DNA from: an uncultured Lachnospiraceae bacterium
GTDB taxonomy: Bacteria > Bacillota > Clostridia > Lachnospirales > Lachnospiraceae
Reading direction: 5' to 3'
NCBI GenBank assembly: GCA_905233695.1
Contig: CAJODN010000016.1
Location: forward strand, 53,991-117,990
Length of the DNA stretch: 64,000 bases
Below, in pieces: positions 35,207 through 44,374 of the stretch. A program made the position numbers and the translations under genes. The notes beneath the pieces were generated by a model. That model searched no databases and was not told the origin of the DNA. It saw only the letters and a program-made list of their open reading frames with translations. The first letter of the stretch is position 1, and every line of letters starts with the position of its first letter.

Positions 35207-35616
35207 GAACATCCAGCGCATCCACCGCATCCGGCTCCGGCAGTGCCACAGCATCCACCACCGTCACCGTGCGCACTGCAAGAAGCCTGCATATCGCCCG
35301 TCATCTGCAGAACAAGACTTCCACCAAGGAATGCTTCTACTGCATCGTCACAGGTGCCTTCTACGTTCGGAATCACAGATACACTGATATTCTGCAATCC
35401 ATTAATCGCTCCTTCACCGATATTATCACAGATGACAACAGCCACATTGTAATCATCCATAAGCATACAAGCTGCTTCGTGACCGCCTTCGCCGTAATTA
35501 TTCACTACTGCGCTGTCGATTATATTTCCGTTTTCCACTTCATATAATTTGAACTCTTTTGCATGACCGAAATGCTGTCCTACATTACCGTTCTCATGTG
35601 TTACTGCTATAACCAT
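35203..35616 (-). CDS. NifX/NifB-family (dinitrogenase cofactor-type) protein with Cys-rich tail
   Basis: A 137-residue protein with the Nitro_FeMo-Co fold (IAVTHENGNVGQHFGHAKEF, VVICDNIGEGAINGL). The last ~25 residues are Cys/Gly-rich, with at least six cysteines (GGCCGTAGAGCGGCAGCS), suited to binding an iron-sulfur cluster. Such proteins occur widely in anaerobes that do not fix nitrogen, often with Mrp-type Fe-S ATPases. An mrp is present 8 kb away. It is a single-gene unit. Confidence 0.82.
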   Translation of the reverse strand: MVIAVTHENGNVGQHFGHAKEFKLYEVENGNIIDSAVVNNYGEGGHEAACMLMDDYNVAVVICDNIGEGAINGLQNISVSVIPNVEGTCDDAVEAFLGGSLVLQMTGDMQASCSAHGDGGGCCGTAGAGCGGCAGCS

Positions 35617-35637
35617 AATTCTTCCTTTCTATACACA

Positions 35638-35666
35638 CAACCGGCTCATAATATATGACCCGGTTG
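35638..35666 (-). terminator. Hairpin after serS
   Basis: A 29-nt near-perfect inverted repeat CAACCGG-C-TCATA/TATGA-C-CCGGTTG. It is likely the end of the glyA-serS transcript, although no run of T follows on the minus strand, so intrinsic termination is not certain. Confidence 0.45.
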
Positions 35667-35680
35667 CTTACTTTACTATA

Positions 35681-36970
35681 CTACTTATTAGGCACCAATA
35701 CTTCCTTACCACCCATATACGGCTGTAACACCTTGGGGATATTAACAGAACCGTCCTCGTTAAGGTTGTTCTCCAGGAATGCTATTAGCATACGAGGAGG
35801 TGCCACAACTGTATTATTAAGTGTATGAGCGAAGTATTTCTTCTTATCCTTGCCTTTAACACGAATCTTCAAGCGGCGGGCCTGCGCATCACCTAAGTTG
35901 GAACACGAACCAACTTCAAAATACTTCTTCTGTCTGGGGCTCCACGCCTCTACATCGCATGACTTAACCTTAAGATCTGCCAAGTCTCCCGAGCAGCACT
36001 CTAAAGTTCTTACAGGGATATCCAGACTTCTGAATAAGTCTACCGTATTCTTCCAAAGTACATCATAATATTTCTTAGAATCTTCAGGCTTACATACCAC
36101 AATCATCTCTTGCTTCTCAAATTGGTGAATTCTGTATACACCGCGTTCCTCTATGCCGTGGGAACCCTTTTCCTTTCTGAAGCAAGGAGAATAGCTTGTA
36201 AACTTATAAGGGAGCTTCTCTTCGTCGTTAAGGGTATCGATAAACTTACCAATCATTGAGTGCTCTGATGTACCGATAAGGTATAGGTCTTCTCCTTCTA
36301 TCTTGTACATCATGGCTTCCATCTCATCGAAGCTCATAACGCCTGTTACAACATTGGATCTAATCATAAAAGGCGGTACACAGTAGGTAAAGCCTCTGTC
36401 AATCATAAAGTCTCTTGCATAGCTTATAACAGCGGAATGAAGCCTTGCGATATCACCCATAAGGTAGTAGAATCCGTTACCTGCGACCTTGCCGGCGCTA
36501 TCTAAATCGATTCCGTCAAAGCTTGCCATGATATCGGAATGGTACGGAATCTCGAAGTCTGGAACTACAGGCTCACCGAACTTCTCAATCTCAACGTTAC
36601 AGGTGTCATCCTTACCGATTGGCACACTGTCGTCGATGATATTGGGAATCTTCATCATAATAGATGTAACCTTATCGGAGAGATCTTTCTCCGTAGGCTC
36701 AAGATCCTTAATCCTATCCTTAAGGCTTGCAACTTCCTTCTTCTTAGCCTCGGCTTCGTCCTTCTTGCCTTGACCCATAAGGGCTCCGATTTCTTTTGCA
36801 GACTTATTCATCTTGGCACGAAGTTCGTCAGCCTCAGACTGCGCCTCTCTTGCCTTTTTATCAAGCTCTATTACTTCATCAACGAGGGCTATTTTCTCGT
36901 CCTGGAACTTTTTCTTAATATTTTCCTTAACAATATCAGGGTTTTCTCTTAAGAATTTAATATCTATCAT
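35681..36970 (-). CDS. serS: Seryl-tRNA synthetase
   Basis: Class II synthetase of 429 residues that charges tRNA-Ser. The N-terminal coiled-coil arm (about residues 25-105, rich in Lys/Glu heptads) grips the tRNA. Motif 2 is in YSPCFRKEKGSHGIEERGVY, and the serine/ATP site is EVGSCSNLGDAQARR. The motif 3 region reads LNNTVVAPPRMLIAFLENN, in place of the usual GSGLAVGRTLVAILEN, with the essential Arg kept. It follows glyA by 12 nt and is translated with it. No T-box leader is present. Confidence 0.92.
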   Translation of the reverse strand: MIDIKFLRENPDIVKENIKKKFQDEKIALVDEVIELDKKAREAQSEADELRAKMNKSAKEIGALMGQGKKDEAEAKKKEVASLKDRIKDLEPTEKDLSDKVTSIMMKIPNIIDDSVPIGKDDTCNVEIEKFGEPVVPDFEIPYHSDIMASFDGIDLDSAGKVAGNGFYYLMGDIARLHSAVISYARDFMIDRGFTYCVPPFMIRSNVVTGVMSFDEMEAMMYKIEGEDLYLIGTSEHSMIGKFIDTLNDEEKLPYKFTSYSPCFRKEKGSHGIEERGVYRIHQFEKQEMIVVCKPEDSKKYYDVLWKNTVDLFRSLDIPVRTLECCSGDLADLKVKSCDVEAWSPRQKKYFEVGSCSNLGDAQARRLKIRVKGKDKKKYFAHTLNNTVVAPPRMLIAFLENNLNEDGSVNIPKVLQPYMGGKEVLVPNK

Positions 36971-36982
36971 AATTAACCTTTC

Positions 36983-38224
36983 CTACTGCACTAAAGGATA
37001 CTTTGCCGTAAGCTTATCAACTATGGCTCTTGCCTTAGGCACACCGTCTGCTCCTTCTTTAATAACGATTGAAATTGCCTCTGCAACTTCATCAAAGTCA
37101 GCTTCCTTAAGACCTCGGCTGGTAGCTGCAGGCGTTCCAAGCCTTATACCTGATGTTACGAAAGGCGACTTAGGGTCGTTGGGGATAGTGTTCTTGTTAG
37201 CCGTAATATGCGCTTCATCAAGAAGTGCCTCAACTTCTTTACCTGTAAGTTCATAAGGTGTTAGGTCAAGAAGCATAAGGTGGTTATCCGTACCGCCGGA
37301 TACAATCTTAATATCCCTGTCCTGAAGTCCCTTGCAAAGTGCCTTGGCGTTATCTCTTACCTGAACCATATATTCCTTATATGAAGGGTCTAACGCTTCC
37401 TTTAAGCATATTGCCTTAGCGGCAACAACATGCATAAGAGGTCCGCCCTGGATACCCGGGAACACTGCCTTATTGAAATTATACTTCTTATTAAACTCAT
37501 TAGAGCACATAATCATTCCTCCGCGAGGTCCGCGAAGAGTCTTATGTGTAGTAGTCGTAACTACATCAGCATAAGGCATAGGTGACATATGAAGACCCGC
37601 CACTACAAGACCTGCAATATGTGCAATGTCTGCCATAAGAATAGCATCTACCTTATCTGCAATCTCTCTAAATCTCTTGAAGTCAATCTCTCTTGCATAA
37701 GCTGAAGCACCTGCAATAATCATCTTAGGCTTGCACTCCTTAGCGATTCTCTCAACTTCATCATAGTCGATAAAACCGTCATCATTAACACCATATGGAA
37801 CGATGTTAAAATATTTACCGGAGAAATTAACAGGTGAGCCGTGTGTAAGGTGACCGCCGTGATTAAGGTTCATTCCCATAACGGTATCACCGGGCTCAAG
37901 GATTGCAAATTGAACTGCCATATTAGCCTGTGCACCGGAATGAGGCTGTACATTAACATATTCACAGCCGAATAATTCCTTCGCTCTCTCTCTTGCAAGG
38001 TCTTCTACCACATCAACGCACTCGCATCCGCCGTAGTATCTCTTACCCGGATAACCTTCAGCGTATTTATTGGTAAATATAGAACCCATTACCGACATTA
38101 CAGCGGGACTTACCCAGTTCTCCGATGCGATAAGTTCAATATGACTTGATTGTCTTTCTTTCTCTGCCACGAGAGCTTTGGAAAGCTCGGGATCGGCATT
38201 TTTTATATCGTCAAATGTGTACAT
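36983..38224 (-). CDS. glyA: Serine hydroxymethyltransferase
   Basis: PLP enzyme converting serine and tetrahydrofolate to glycine and methylene-tetrahydrofolate. The 413 residues contain the PLP lysine in [14 protein letters not shown] near residue 229 and the N-terminal [21 protein letters not shown] lies 6 nt before the ATG. It lies between secDF (9 nt) and serS (12 nt) in one transcription unit, which couples serine use with tRNA charging. Confidence 0.96.
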   Translation of the reverse strand: MYTFDDIKNADPELSKALVAEKERQSSHIELIASENWVSPAVMSVMGSIFTNKYAEGYPGKRYYGGCECVDVVEDLARERAKELFGCEYVNVQPHSGAQANMAVQFAILEPGDTVMGMNLNHGGHLTHGSPVNFSGKYFNIVPYGVNDDGFIDYDEVERIAKECKPKMIIAGASAYAREIDFKRFREIADKVDAILMADIAHIAGLVVAGLHMSPMPYADVVTTTTHKTLRGPRGGMIMCSNEFNKKYNFNKAVFPGIQGGPLMHVVAAKAICLKEALDPSYKEYMVQVRDNAKALCKGLQDRDIKIVSGGTDNHLMLLDLTPYELTGKEVEALLDEAHITANKNTIPNDPKSPFVTSGIRLGTPAATSRGLKEADFDEVAEAISIVIKEGADGVPKARAIVDKLTAKYPLVQ

Positions 38225-38233
38225 TTTATCCTC

Positions 38234-40567
38234 CTAAATTGTTACACCGTCACCTTTTGGTTCCTTCTTTTTCTTCTTGTAAGTACTGTTACGAGTAGGT
38301 GTATTCTTCTTACTCTTAATGTGTACCTTCATCACATACCAGAGCTGTGTAGCAAGGCAGATTGATGAGTATGTACCTACGATAACACCGAGAAGAAGCG
38401 GTATCGCGAATTCCTTAATTGTCGACACGCCGAAGATCAAAAGCATAACAACCATAAGTGCCGTTGTAAATGAAGTTGAAATAGATCTAGTAAGTGTCTG
38501 TGTAATACTTTCGTTACAAAGCTTCTTATAGTCTTCGGGATCTCGCCTTGTCATATTCTTCTCATTTTCACGAATTCTATCGAATATGACAATTGTATCA
38601 TTGACTGAATATCCGATTACGGTAAGCATACATGCGATAAATGTTGAACCAACCGTCAGTCTTACAATTGCATAAAGCGTAAGTACAACAAGCACGTCAT
38701 GGACTAACGCCAAAATAGCTGACGATGCGTACCGAAGATCCCTGAACCTGATCCAGATATATATAAGCATCGCTATAGCCGCCACAATAACAGCGATTAT
38801 GGCATCCGTTCGCATTTCACTTGAAATCGTTGAACTTATATTCTCGGAAGAAATATCCGTCTCCTGAATTCCCTTCTTCTCAAGAAGTGCCTTATTAAGT
38901 GCTTCACGTTCGTCTAAGTCAAGTGTTCTCGTCTTAATAACGACCTGATTAGAATTGTCTACAAGCTGTGTCTGTATGTCATTATCTCCCGTCACAGCAC
39001 TGACAATCGGAACTATATCAGAATCTATCTCGTCTAATGTATACTCTTTATCGAGATTAACAGTTGTTGATGTACCGCCGGAGAACTCAAGGCTGTAGTT
39101 TAATGCCTTATTACCCATTCCGGCATTAACGCCCATTCCGATAAGTCCCGCTGCAATAATAACAGCCGAAATCACGAAGAATATTGTCTTCTTTCCTACG
39201 AAGTCGATAGGTGCTCTCTTCTTAGCCTTACCGTAGAGATTAGGATTGGTAAGCCCGAATGCAACAGCACTGCTTATAAGTATTCTTGTAACGATAAGAG
39301 CCGTGAACATTGATAAAACTACACCGATTGCAAGTGTAACAGCGAATCCTCTTACTGTTCCCGAACCAAGGAAATAAAGAACTGCTGCCGCAATAAGTGT
39401 TGTTATGTTACCGTCGAAGATAGCCGACATAGCCTTCTTGAAACCTGTCTGAACAGATGCTCCCGTATCATGTCCCGCCGCAAGCTCTTCTTTAATTCTG
39501 GCAAATATAATAACATTTGCATCCACCGCCATACCGATGGACAGAACAATACCGGCGATACCCGGAAGTGTAAGGGTTATATCGAAAGCCCATATAATAA
39601 ATACTACAAGCGCCGTATAGAACACTAACGACAAACTTGCCGTAACACCCGGAAGTCTGTACATTATAATCATGAATATAATAACTGCGATAAGACCGAT
39701 AAGTCCGGCAAGTAAGCTTGATGAAAGAGCATCAGAACCAAGCTGTGCACCTACGACCTGAGACTGAATCTCAGTAAGCTTAATATCAAGACCACCGATT
39801 CTTATATATGACGCAAGCTTCTCTGCTTCGTCAATCGAAGACATTCCTTCAATAATACAGTTACCGTCGGTAATAGCCGCATTTACCTTAGGAACACTTA
39901 CGAATTGTCCGTCATAGTATATACCGATTGATTCGCCTGACTGGTAAGCCTTGGTAGTTGCATCACCGAAAGCCTTGGCTCCGGCCTGATTAAGTGTAAT
40001 TGACACAACAGGATCCTTAGCATTGGTCTGCTGGTTGTTATTGTATCCTGCCGATGCGGAACTAACCTGCGAACCATCTATTACGATAGAGCCGTCACTC
40101 TCAAGCTGAGCAAGGCTCTTATTAAGCTTATACTGACCGGTAGTCGAGTCATATTCATAATTCTTATTACCCGACGAATCCGTCTCTGACATAAAATAGA
40201 GGTCACCGGGTGTACCTAACTCTTCAAGAATTGCATTGGCATCTGTTACACCCGGGATTTCTACTACAATTCTCTTGTCTCCCACCTTATATACAGATGC
40301 TTCTGTTGTCTGAGAACTTCCCAGATCCTTTTCTATACGCTGTTGCAGCTTATAGATTGTATCGTTCATCTCTTCTTCGGTAGGGGATCCTTCAGCTTCG
40401 TAAGTAATACTTACACCACCTGCAAGGTCAAGACCAAGCTTGATATTCTGGTCGGCACCTTTGCCTGTCGATGATATGATAAGTGACGCTTCATAGATAA
40501 GAAGGGCTGTCAATATCACGAAAGCAAGAAGCCATGCCACCGCTTGTCCTTTTTTCATGTTCTTCAT
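38234..40567 (-). CDS. secDF: Fused protein translocase SecD/SecF
   Basis: A 777-residue membrane protein that uses the proton gradient to help Sec-dependent export. The SecD half (residues about 1-450) has DLAGGVSITYEA and the proton-path segment IVLSIGMAVDANVIIFARI. The SecF half (about 455-777) has SLEFSGGTSTTVNL and GYSVNDTIVIFDRIREN. Twelve membrane segments are expected. The fusion is common in Clostridia and bacilli. It starts 20 nt after the SCIFF maturase stop, and glyA follows. Confidence 0.94.
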   Translation of the reverse strand: MKNMKKGQAVAWLLAFVILTALLIYEASLIISSTGKGADQNIKLGLDLAGGVSITYEAEGSPTEEEMNDTIYKLQQRIEKDLGSSQTTEASVYKVGDKRIVVEIPGVTDANAILEELGTPGDLYFMSETDSSGNKNYEYDSTTGQYKLNKSLAQLESDGSIVIDGSQVSSASAGYNNNQQTNAKDPVVSITLNQAGAKAFGDATTKAYQSGESIGIYYDGQFVSVPKVNAAITDGNCIIEGMSSIDEAEKLASYIRIGGLDIKLTEIQSQVVGAQLGSDALSSSLLAGLIGLIAVIIFMIIMYRLPGVTASLSLVFYTALVVFIIWAFDITLTLPGIAGIVLSIGMAVDANVIIFARIKEELAAGHDTGASVQTGFKKAMSAIFDGNITTLIAAAVLYFLGSGTVRGFAVTLAIGVVLSMFTALIVTRILISSAVAFGLTNPNLYGKAKKRAPIDFVGKKTIFFVISAVIIAAGLIGMGVNAGMGNKALNYSLEFSGGTSTTVNLDKEYTLDEIDSDIVPIVSAVTGDNDIQTQLVDNSNQVVIKTRTLDLDEREALNKALLEKKGIQETDISSENISSTISSEMRTDAIIAVIVAAIAMLIYIWIRFRDLRYASSAILALVHDVLVVLTLYAIVRLTVGSTFIACMLTVIGYSVNDTIVIFDRIRENEKNMTRRDPEDYKKLCNESITQTLTRSISTSFTTALMVVMLLIFGVSTIKEFAIPLLLGVIVGTYSSICLATQLWYVMKVHIKSKKNTPTRNSTYKKKKKEPKGDGVTI

Positions 40568-40587
40568 CGTCTCTCTCCTTTAAAATG

Positions 40588-42048
40588 TTATTTCGAAGTG
40601 GCTGCCTTGATGTAAATAGCATCTTCTACACGCTTCTTCTGAAGCTTACAGCCGATATTATATGTACCCAAAATACTGCCGCTATAGTTATAAGCGTTGG
40701 CGGCGCATCCGCCGCTACAGTAGAATTTAGCAAAGCAATTATTACATTCTTCCTTGGCATAGACATTACAAGATTTAAATTCGTCTCGTAAGTCAAGATT
40801 TTCAAGGCCTGAATCCACATTTCCCATATAAAAATCATTATCGCCAACAAATTGATGACAAGGGAAAAGCTCGCCCGTGGGCGTCACAGCGAGATACTCC
40901 GTGCCCGAACCGCAGCCCGATAGCCTCTTGTACACACAAGGTCCGCCTTCAAGATCTATCATATAATGAAAGAAATTGAATTCATCTTCCGTTCCGCTAC
41001 GCCTCACCATCTCCTTGGCAAGGGAATCGTATTCTTCGAAGAGTATAGGCAAATCCTCTTCTCTAATGGCGTAATCATCTGTATCCTTCGCCACAACCGG
41101 CTCCACCGAAATCTGCTTGAAGCCGAGATTCGCAAGATGAAGTACATCCTTACTAAAGTCAAGATTATTATGTGTGAACGTACCTCTTACATAATACTTT
41201 TCTTGCCCTCTCTTTTTGGCAAATGTAATGAATCTATCGATAACAGTGTCGTAGCTTCCCGCTCCCTTAGGGAAAGGACGCATCCTGTCATGAACCTCGG
41301 GGCGACCGTCAACGGACAACACCACATTATCCATATTGTCGTTGAGATAGTCCATAATCTCTTCTGTGAGAAGGACACCGTTGGTTGTAAGAGTGAACCG
41401 GAAATTCTTATCATTTTCCTTTTCGATACTTCTTGCATAGTCGACGATTTTTTTAACAACCTCGAAGTTCATAAGTGGCTCGCCACCGAAGAAGTCGACC
41501 TCGAGATTTCGACGACCTTTTGAATTCTCCACGAGAAAATCTATCGCCTTCCTACCGACCTCGAAACTCATAAGCTCCTTCTCGCCGTTGTATTCGCCTT
41601 TGCCTGCAAAGCAATATTTACAGGCGAGGTTACAATCGTGTGCGATATGAAGGCAAAGCGCCTTAACGACCGTCGGTCTCTTACTGTAATCTATGATATT
41701 ACTTTCATAGTTATCGACGGTGAATAATTCTTCATTATTAACAAGAGTATCTATCTCGTCATATGCCTCGAATAATTCGTCAATTGTAATATCTTTACTA
41801 TCTGTAAAATGTTCCTTCCGATTCATAACGGTCTTACATATAGCTTCTTTATCGAGCTTCGACCATAGAGGGTTCTTACTGCCCTCTTTGTTTGACTCTG
41901 AATCGACGCTGCCATTCTTCTCTAATTCCTGAAGAAGCTTATCGCATTCTTCTATGAGCTCATAGGTTATATCATCTACGACATGTATGGCACCGGAGCT
42001 TACATCAATTACAATACTCTCACCGTTAACCCTATACTGATGTATCAT
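40588..42048 (-). CDS. scfB: SCIFF peptide maturase, radical SAM (thioether-forming)
   Basis: A 486-residue radical SAM SPASM enzyme that forms Cys-to-Thr type thioether bonds in the SCIFF peptide. An N-terminal RiPP-recognition-like region precedes the cluster motif CLHIAHDCNLACKYCFAG near residue 140. Auxiliary-cluster cysteines are in CGSGTEYLAVTPTGELFPCH and C-terminal CNVYAKEECNNC/FCSGGCAANAYN. The cognate scfA lies 106 nt upstream. Downstream secDF is 20 nt away. The pair is nearly universal in Clostridia, where its product has no settled role. Confidence 0.93.
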   Translation of the reverse strand: MIHQYRVNGESIVIDVSSGAIHVVDDITYELIEECDKLLQELEKNGSVDSESNKEGSKNPLWSKLDKEAICKTVMNRKEHFTDSKDITIDELFEAYDEIDTLVNNEELFTVDNYESNIIDYSKRPTVVKALCLHIAHDCNLACKYCFAGKGEYNGEKELMSFEVGRKAIDFLVENSKGRRNLEVDFFGGEPLMNFEVVKKIVDYARSIEKENDKNFRFTLTTNGVLLTEEIMDYLNDNMDNVVLSVDGRPEVHDRMRPFPKGAGSYDTVIDRFITFAKKRGQEKYYVRGTFTHNNLDFSKDVLHLANLGFKQISVEPVVAKDTDDYAIREEDLPILFEEYDSLAKEMVRRSGTEDEFNFFHYMIDLEGGPCVYKRLSGCGSGTEYLAVTPTGELFPCHQFVGDNDFYMGNVDSGLENLDLRDEFKSCNVYAKEECNNCFAKFYCSGGCAANAYNYSGSILGTYNIGCKLQKKRVEDAIYIKAATSK

Positions 42049-42068
42049 TTCTCTGTCCTTATAACGTC

Positions 42069-42115
42069 AAAAACCGACCGAATAGCAGTATGGCATTTCA
42101 TACTGAACATCGGTC
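42069..42115 (-). terminator. Attenuating terminator between scfA and scfB
   Basis: A two-part stem GACCGA/TCGGTC enclosing CAGTATG/CATACTG, followed on the minus strand by GGTTTTTGAC. It lies after scfA and before scfB, so partial read-through would give much more precursor than maturase. Confidence 0.65.
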
Positions 42116-42154
42116 AGAATTTTGCTATTTCTGTATATTTTGTATAAAACTTAA

Positions 42155-42295
42155 CTACTTCTGTTCGCAGGATTGGTTACCAACGGTACAGCTTGTCTTG
42201 CAGGCAGACTGACAAGATGTCTGGCATTCGCCACATCCGCCCTTCTTAACTGTTGTAGAAAGCTTCTTTGTTTTTAATGTCTTTACATGCTTCAT
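42155..42295 (-). CDS. scfA: SCIFF ribosomal peptide precursor (six cysteines in forty-five residues)
   Basis: A 46-residue peptide below the ORF-track cutoff. A basic leader MKHVKTLKTKKLSTTVKKGG is followed by a core with six cysteines (CGECQTSCQSACKTSC and NQSCE), the exact layout of the SCIFF family. AAAGGAAG lies 7 nt before the ATG. It is transcribed from a promoter that overlaps the divergent DHH gene promoter, and its modifying enzyme scfB follows. The mature product carries thioether crosslinks; its biological role is not established. Confidence 0.95.
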   Translation of the reverse strand: MKHVKTLKTKKLSTTVKKGGCGECQTSCQSACKTSCTVGNQSCEQK

Positions 42296-42329
42296 AGTTC
42301 TACTTCCTTTCTTTAAAACACAACACGTT

Positions 42330-42359
42330 TTGACATTATATCACAATTTTTTCTATTAA
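42330..42359 (+). promoter_or_regulatory. Promoter of the DHH phosphoesterase gene
   Basis: TTGACA, an 18-bp spacer and TATTAA. Its -35 overlaps by one base the -10 of the divergent scfA promoter. Confidence 0.55.
42335..42340 (-). promoter_or_regulatory. -10 element of the scfA promoter
   Basis: Minus-strand TATAAT about 40 nt before the scfA ATG, in the context GTGATATAATG. The -35 at 17 bp is weak (TTTATT). Confidence 0.5.
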
Positions 42360-42400
42360 TAAAGGTTTTCAGCAATGTTTTTTTATGTTATTATTCAAAT

Positions 42401-43369
42401 ATGTTTACAAAAGAGCATTTAGAGCATTTTAAAACAAAACAAGTATTCATACATACCCACGATTTCCCGGATCCCGATGCCTTCGCAAGTGCATTCGGAC
42501 TCCAAAGTCTTCTGGAGAATTACGGTATTAAATCAATCATTTGCTACGGCGGAGAGATTGAAAGAAGCAGCCTTATTAAAATGGTTGAGGAATTCAATAT
42601 TGAGGTTACTCCCCGCACGAAGTACGATAATCAGTTCCTTAATGCTGTAAATATCCTAGTTGACTCTCAGATCAACAACTCCAACATCACATTTAATCCC
42701 GGGGACGACGTCTATTGTATCGATCATCACCCCATATTCTCTGATGCGAAATATGTATGGCAGGATATAAGACCTGTGGGTGCATGTGCAAGTATAATCA
42801 TTTCCTACTATAAGGAAGCCAACATTACGGTGACAAAGGATGCTGCTTCCGCTCTCTGCTACGGAATCAAAATGGATACCAATGATTTCAACAGAGGCTG
42901 TACAATGTTCGATATTGAAATGTTCAGAGAAATATTCGAATATTGTGATTACAATAAGGTTACATACATTAACCAGAATCAGTTGGTTCTTAATGATTTC
43001 GAAGCATTCAGGGCGGCGCTTAAGAATATTACTATTTATGGAAGCATCGGATTTGCTTATATCCCATTCAAGTGTCCTTCCACCCTTGTTGCCATAATAT
43101 CAGATTTCCTTTTATCTACGGCAGAGGTTACGGTATCAATTGTATATTCAAGGCTGGATGATGTAGTGAAATTCTCCATAAGAAGCGAAGATAAGACAAT
43201 ACACGCGGGAAGGCTTATTCACGAAGCGTTAAAAGATATTGGTAACGGCGGAGGCCACCCGACTATGGCGGGTGGCGTCATATATAAGAATTATCTTGAT
43301 AAAATCAGCAATCTGGAAAGCACCGTAGAGCGAGTATTTATGGGGGCGTATGAGAAGCTGTATAAATAA
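42401..43369 (+). CDS. DHH/DHHA1 family phosphoesterase (NrnA-like)
   Basis: A 322-residue DHH-superfamily hydrolase. Motif I is HTHDFPDPDAFASAFG, the DHH motif is CIDHHPIF near residue 108, and the DHHA1 glycine-rich motif is GNGGGHPTMAGG. Family members of this length degrade short oligoribonucleotides or cyclic dinucleotides. No ribosome binding site is visible ahead of the ATG. It is a lone plus-strand gene bracketed by minus-strand genes. With c-di-GMP phosphodiesterases elsewhere in the window, a role in clearing the pGpG product is possible. Confidence 0.85.
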   Translation: MFTKEHLEHFKTKQVFIHTHDFPDPDAFASAFGLQSLLENYGIKSIICYGGEIERSSLIKMVEEFNIEVTPRTKYDNQFLNAVNILVDSQINNSNITFNPGDDVYCIDHHPIFSDAKYVWQDIRPVGACASIIISYYKEANITVTKDAASALCYGIKMDTNDFNRGCTMFDIEMFREIFEYCDYNKVTYINQNQLVLNDFEAFRAALKNITIYGSIGFAYIPFKCPSTLVAIISDFLLSTAEVTVSIVYSRLDDVVKFSIRSEDKTIHAGRLIHEALKDIGNGGGHPTMAGGVIYKNYLDKISNLESTVERVFMGAYEKLYK

Positions 43370-43372
43370 AAG

Positions 43373-43527
43373 CGTGCCTTCGGACCAGGTACCCGCACGC
43401 TACTCTTATTCTTACGGCTCATCACCAAGTACCTGCACGCTCATACATAAAATCGCTTAGCAGGTCTTGGTTGATTCTACGTTTACTTAATGTCACTTAG
43501 CATATCTTGGCTCCTCAGATTCTTGCG
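43373..43527. repeat. Hairpin element family 1, copy E (one module per arm)
   Basis: Inner stem CCAAG-TA-CCTGC / GCAGG-T-CTTGG with loop ACGCTCATACATAAAATCGCTTA. On each side is one module: left CGCTACTCTTATTCTTACGG, right TTGATTCTACGTTTACTTAA. These are the same modules that occur twice per arm in copy B. The outer stem (GTGCCT/AGATTC, GCATA) is partly decayed. It sits between convergent genes. Confidence 0.8.
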
Positions 43528-43534
43528 AAGTGGT

Positions 43535-44374
43535 CTAGAGTTTCGTAATGATTTCAACTCCCTCATCAAGATAATCTATATCTAACTCATACAGTTTTCC
43601 TTCATCCGACTTAGTCGCATACTCAGGATTAAGAGGCATCTTGCCGAGAACTTCTATTCCGAGTTCTTTTGCAACCCCATCAATATTACTCTCACCGAAG
43701 ACATTTATCTTCTTGCCGCAATCAGGGCATTCTACATAACTGTAATTCTCTACCACACCGAGTACGGGTATATCCATCATTCCTGCCATATTGTAGGCTT
43801 TTTTTACAATCATTTGAACAAGCTCTTGCGGAGATGTCACAATAACGATTCCGTCAACGGGAAGTGACTGGAATACCGTAAGTGGTACATCGCCTGTTCC
43901 CGGTGGCATATCAACAAGAAGATAATCAATTTCTCCCCAGATGATATCAGTCCAGAATTGTTTAACGACTCCGGCAATTACGGGACCTCTCCATACAACA
44001 GGTTTTTCCTCATCATCGAGAATAAGATTAATAGATATAATCTTCGTTCCGTCCTCTGCTTCAATAGGATAGCTTCCTTCTTCAACTGCTTCCACAGGCC
44101 CTTTAATTCCGAACATTTTCGGGATAGATGGACCGGTAATATCGGCATCAAGTATACCTACCTTGTAGCCTTGTTTTCTAAGCTTAGCAGCAAGGGTTGA
44201 TGTGACGAAGCTCTTTCCCACACCGCCTTTTCCGGATACGACTCCGATAACATTCTTAATATTAGACAGTGGATTCATATCTGCCAGGAAGTTAGGCTTC
44301 TCCTTCGAAGGGCATCCTTCACAGCTCTCTTTGTCACAGCTTGCTGCACTACTGCAATTTTCTTTTTCACTCAT
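43535..44374 (-). CDS. Mrp/NBP35-family Fe-S cluster carrier ATPase
   Basis: A 279-residue deviant Walker P-loop ATPase. GVVSGKGGVGKSFVTSTLA is the P-loop, and LDADITGPSIPKMFG and VDMPPGTGDVP are family motifs. The N-terminus has extra cysteines (CSSAASCDKESCEGC), and a C-terminal CPDCGKK pair would bridge an Fe-S cluster across the dimer. The start MSEKENC has GGAGG 8 nt upstream and overlaps the mtnA stop by 8 nt. It probably delivers clusters to enzymes such as ilvD and nadA. Confidence 0.9.
   Translation of the reverse strand: MSEKENCSSAASCDKESCEGCPSKEKPNFLADMNPLSNIKNVIGVVSGKGGVGKSFVTSTLAAKLRKQGYKVGILDADITGPSIPKMFGIKGPVEAVEEGSYPIEAEDGTKIISINLILDDEEKPVVWRGPVIAGVVKQFWTDIIWGEIDYLLVDMPPGTGDVPLTVFQSLPVDGIVIVTSPQELVQMIVKKAYNMAGMMDIPVLGVVENYSYVECPDCGKKINVFGESNIDGVAKELGIEVLGKMPLNPEYATKSDEGKLYELDIDYLDEGVEIITKL

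Noticed and set aside
42369-42400. Earlier ATG codons for the DHH gene (42375, 42385)
   Set aside because: Neither is in frame with the conserved protein.
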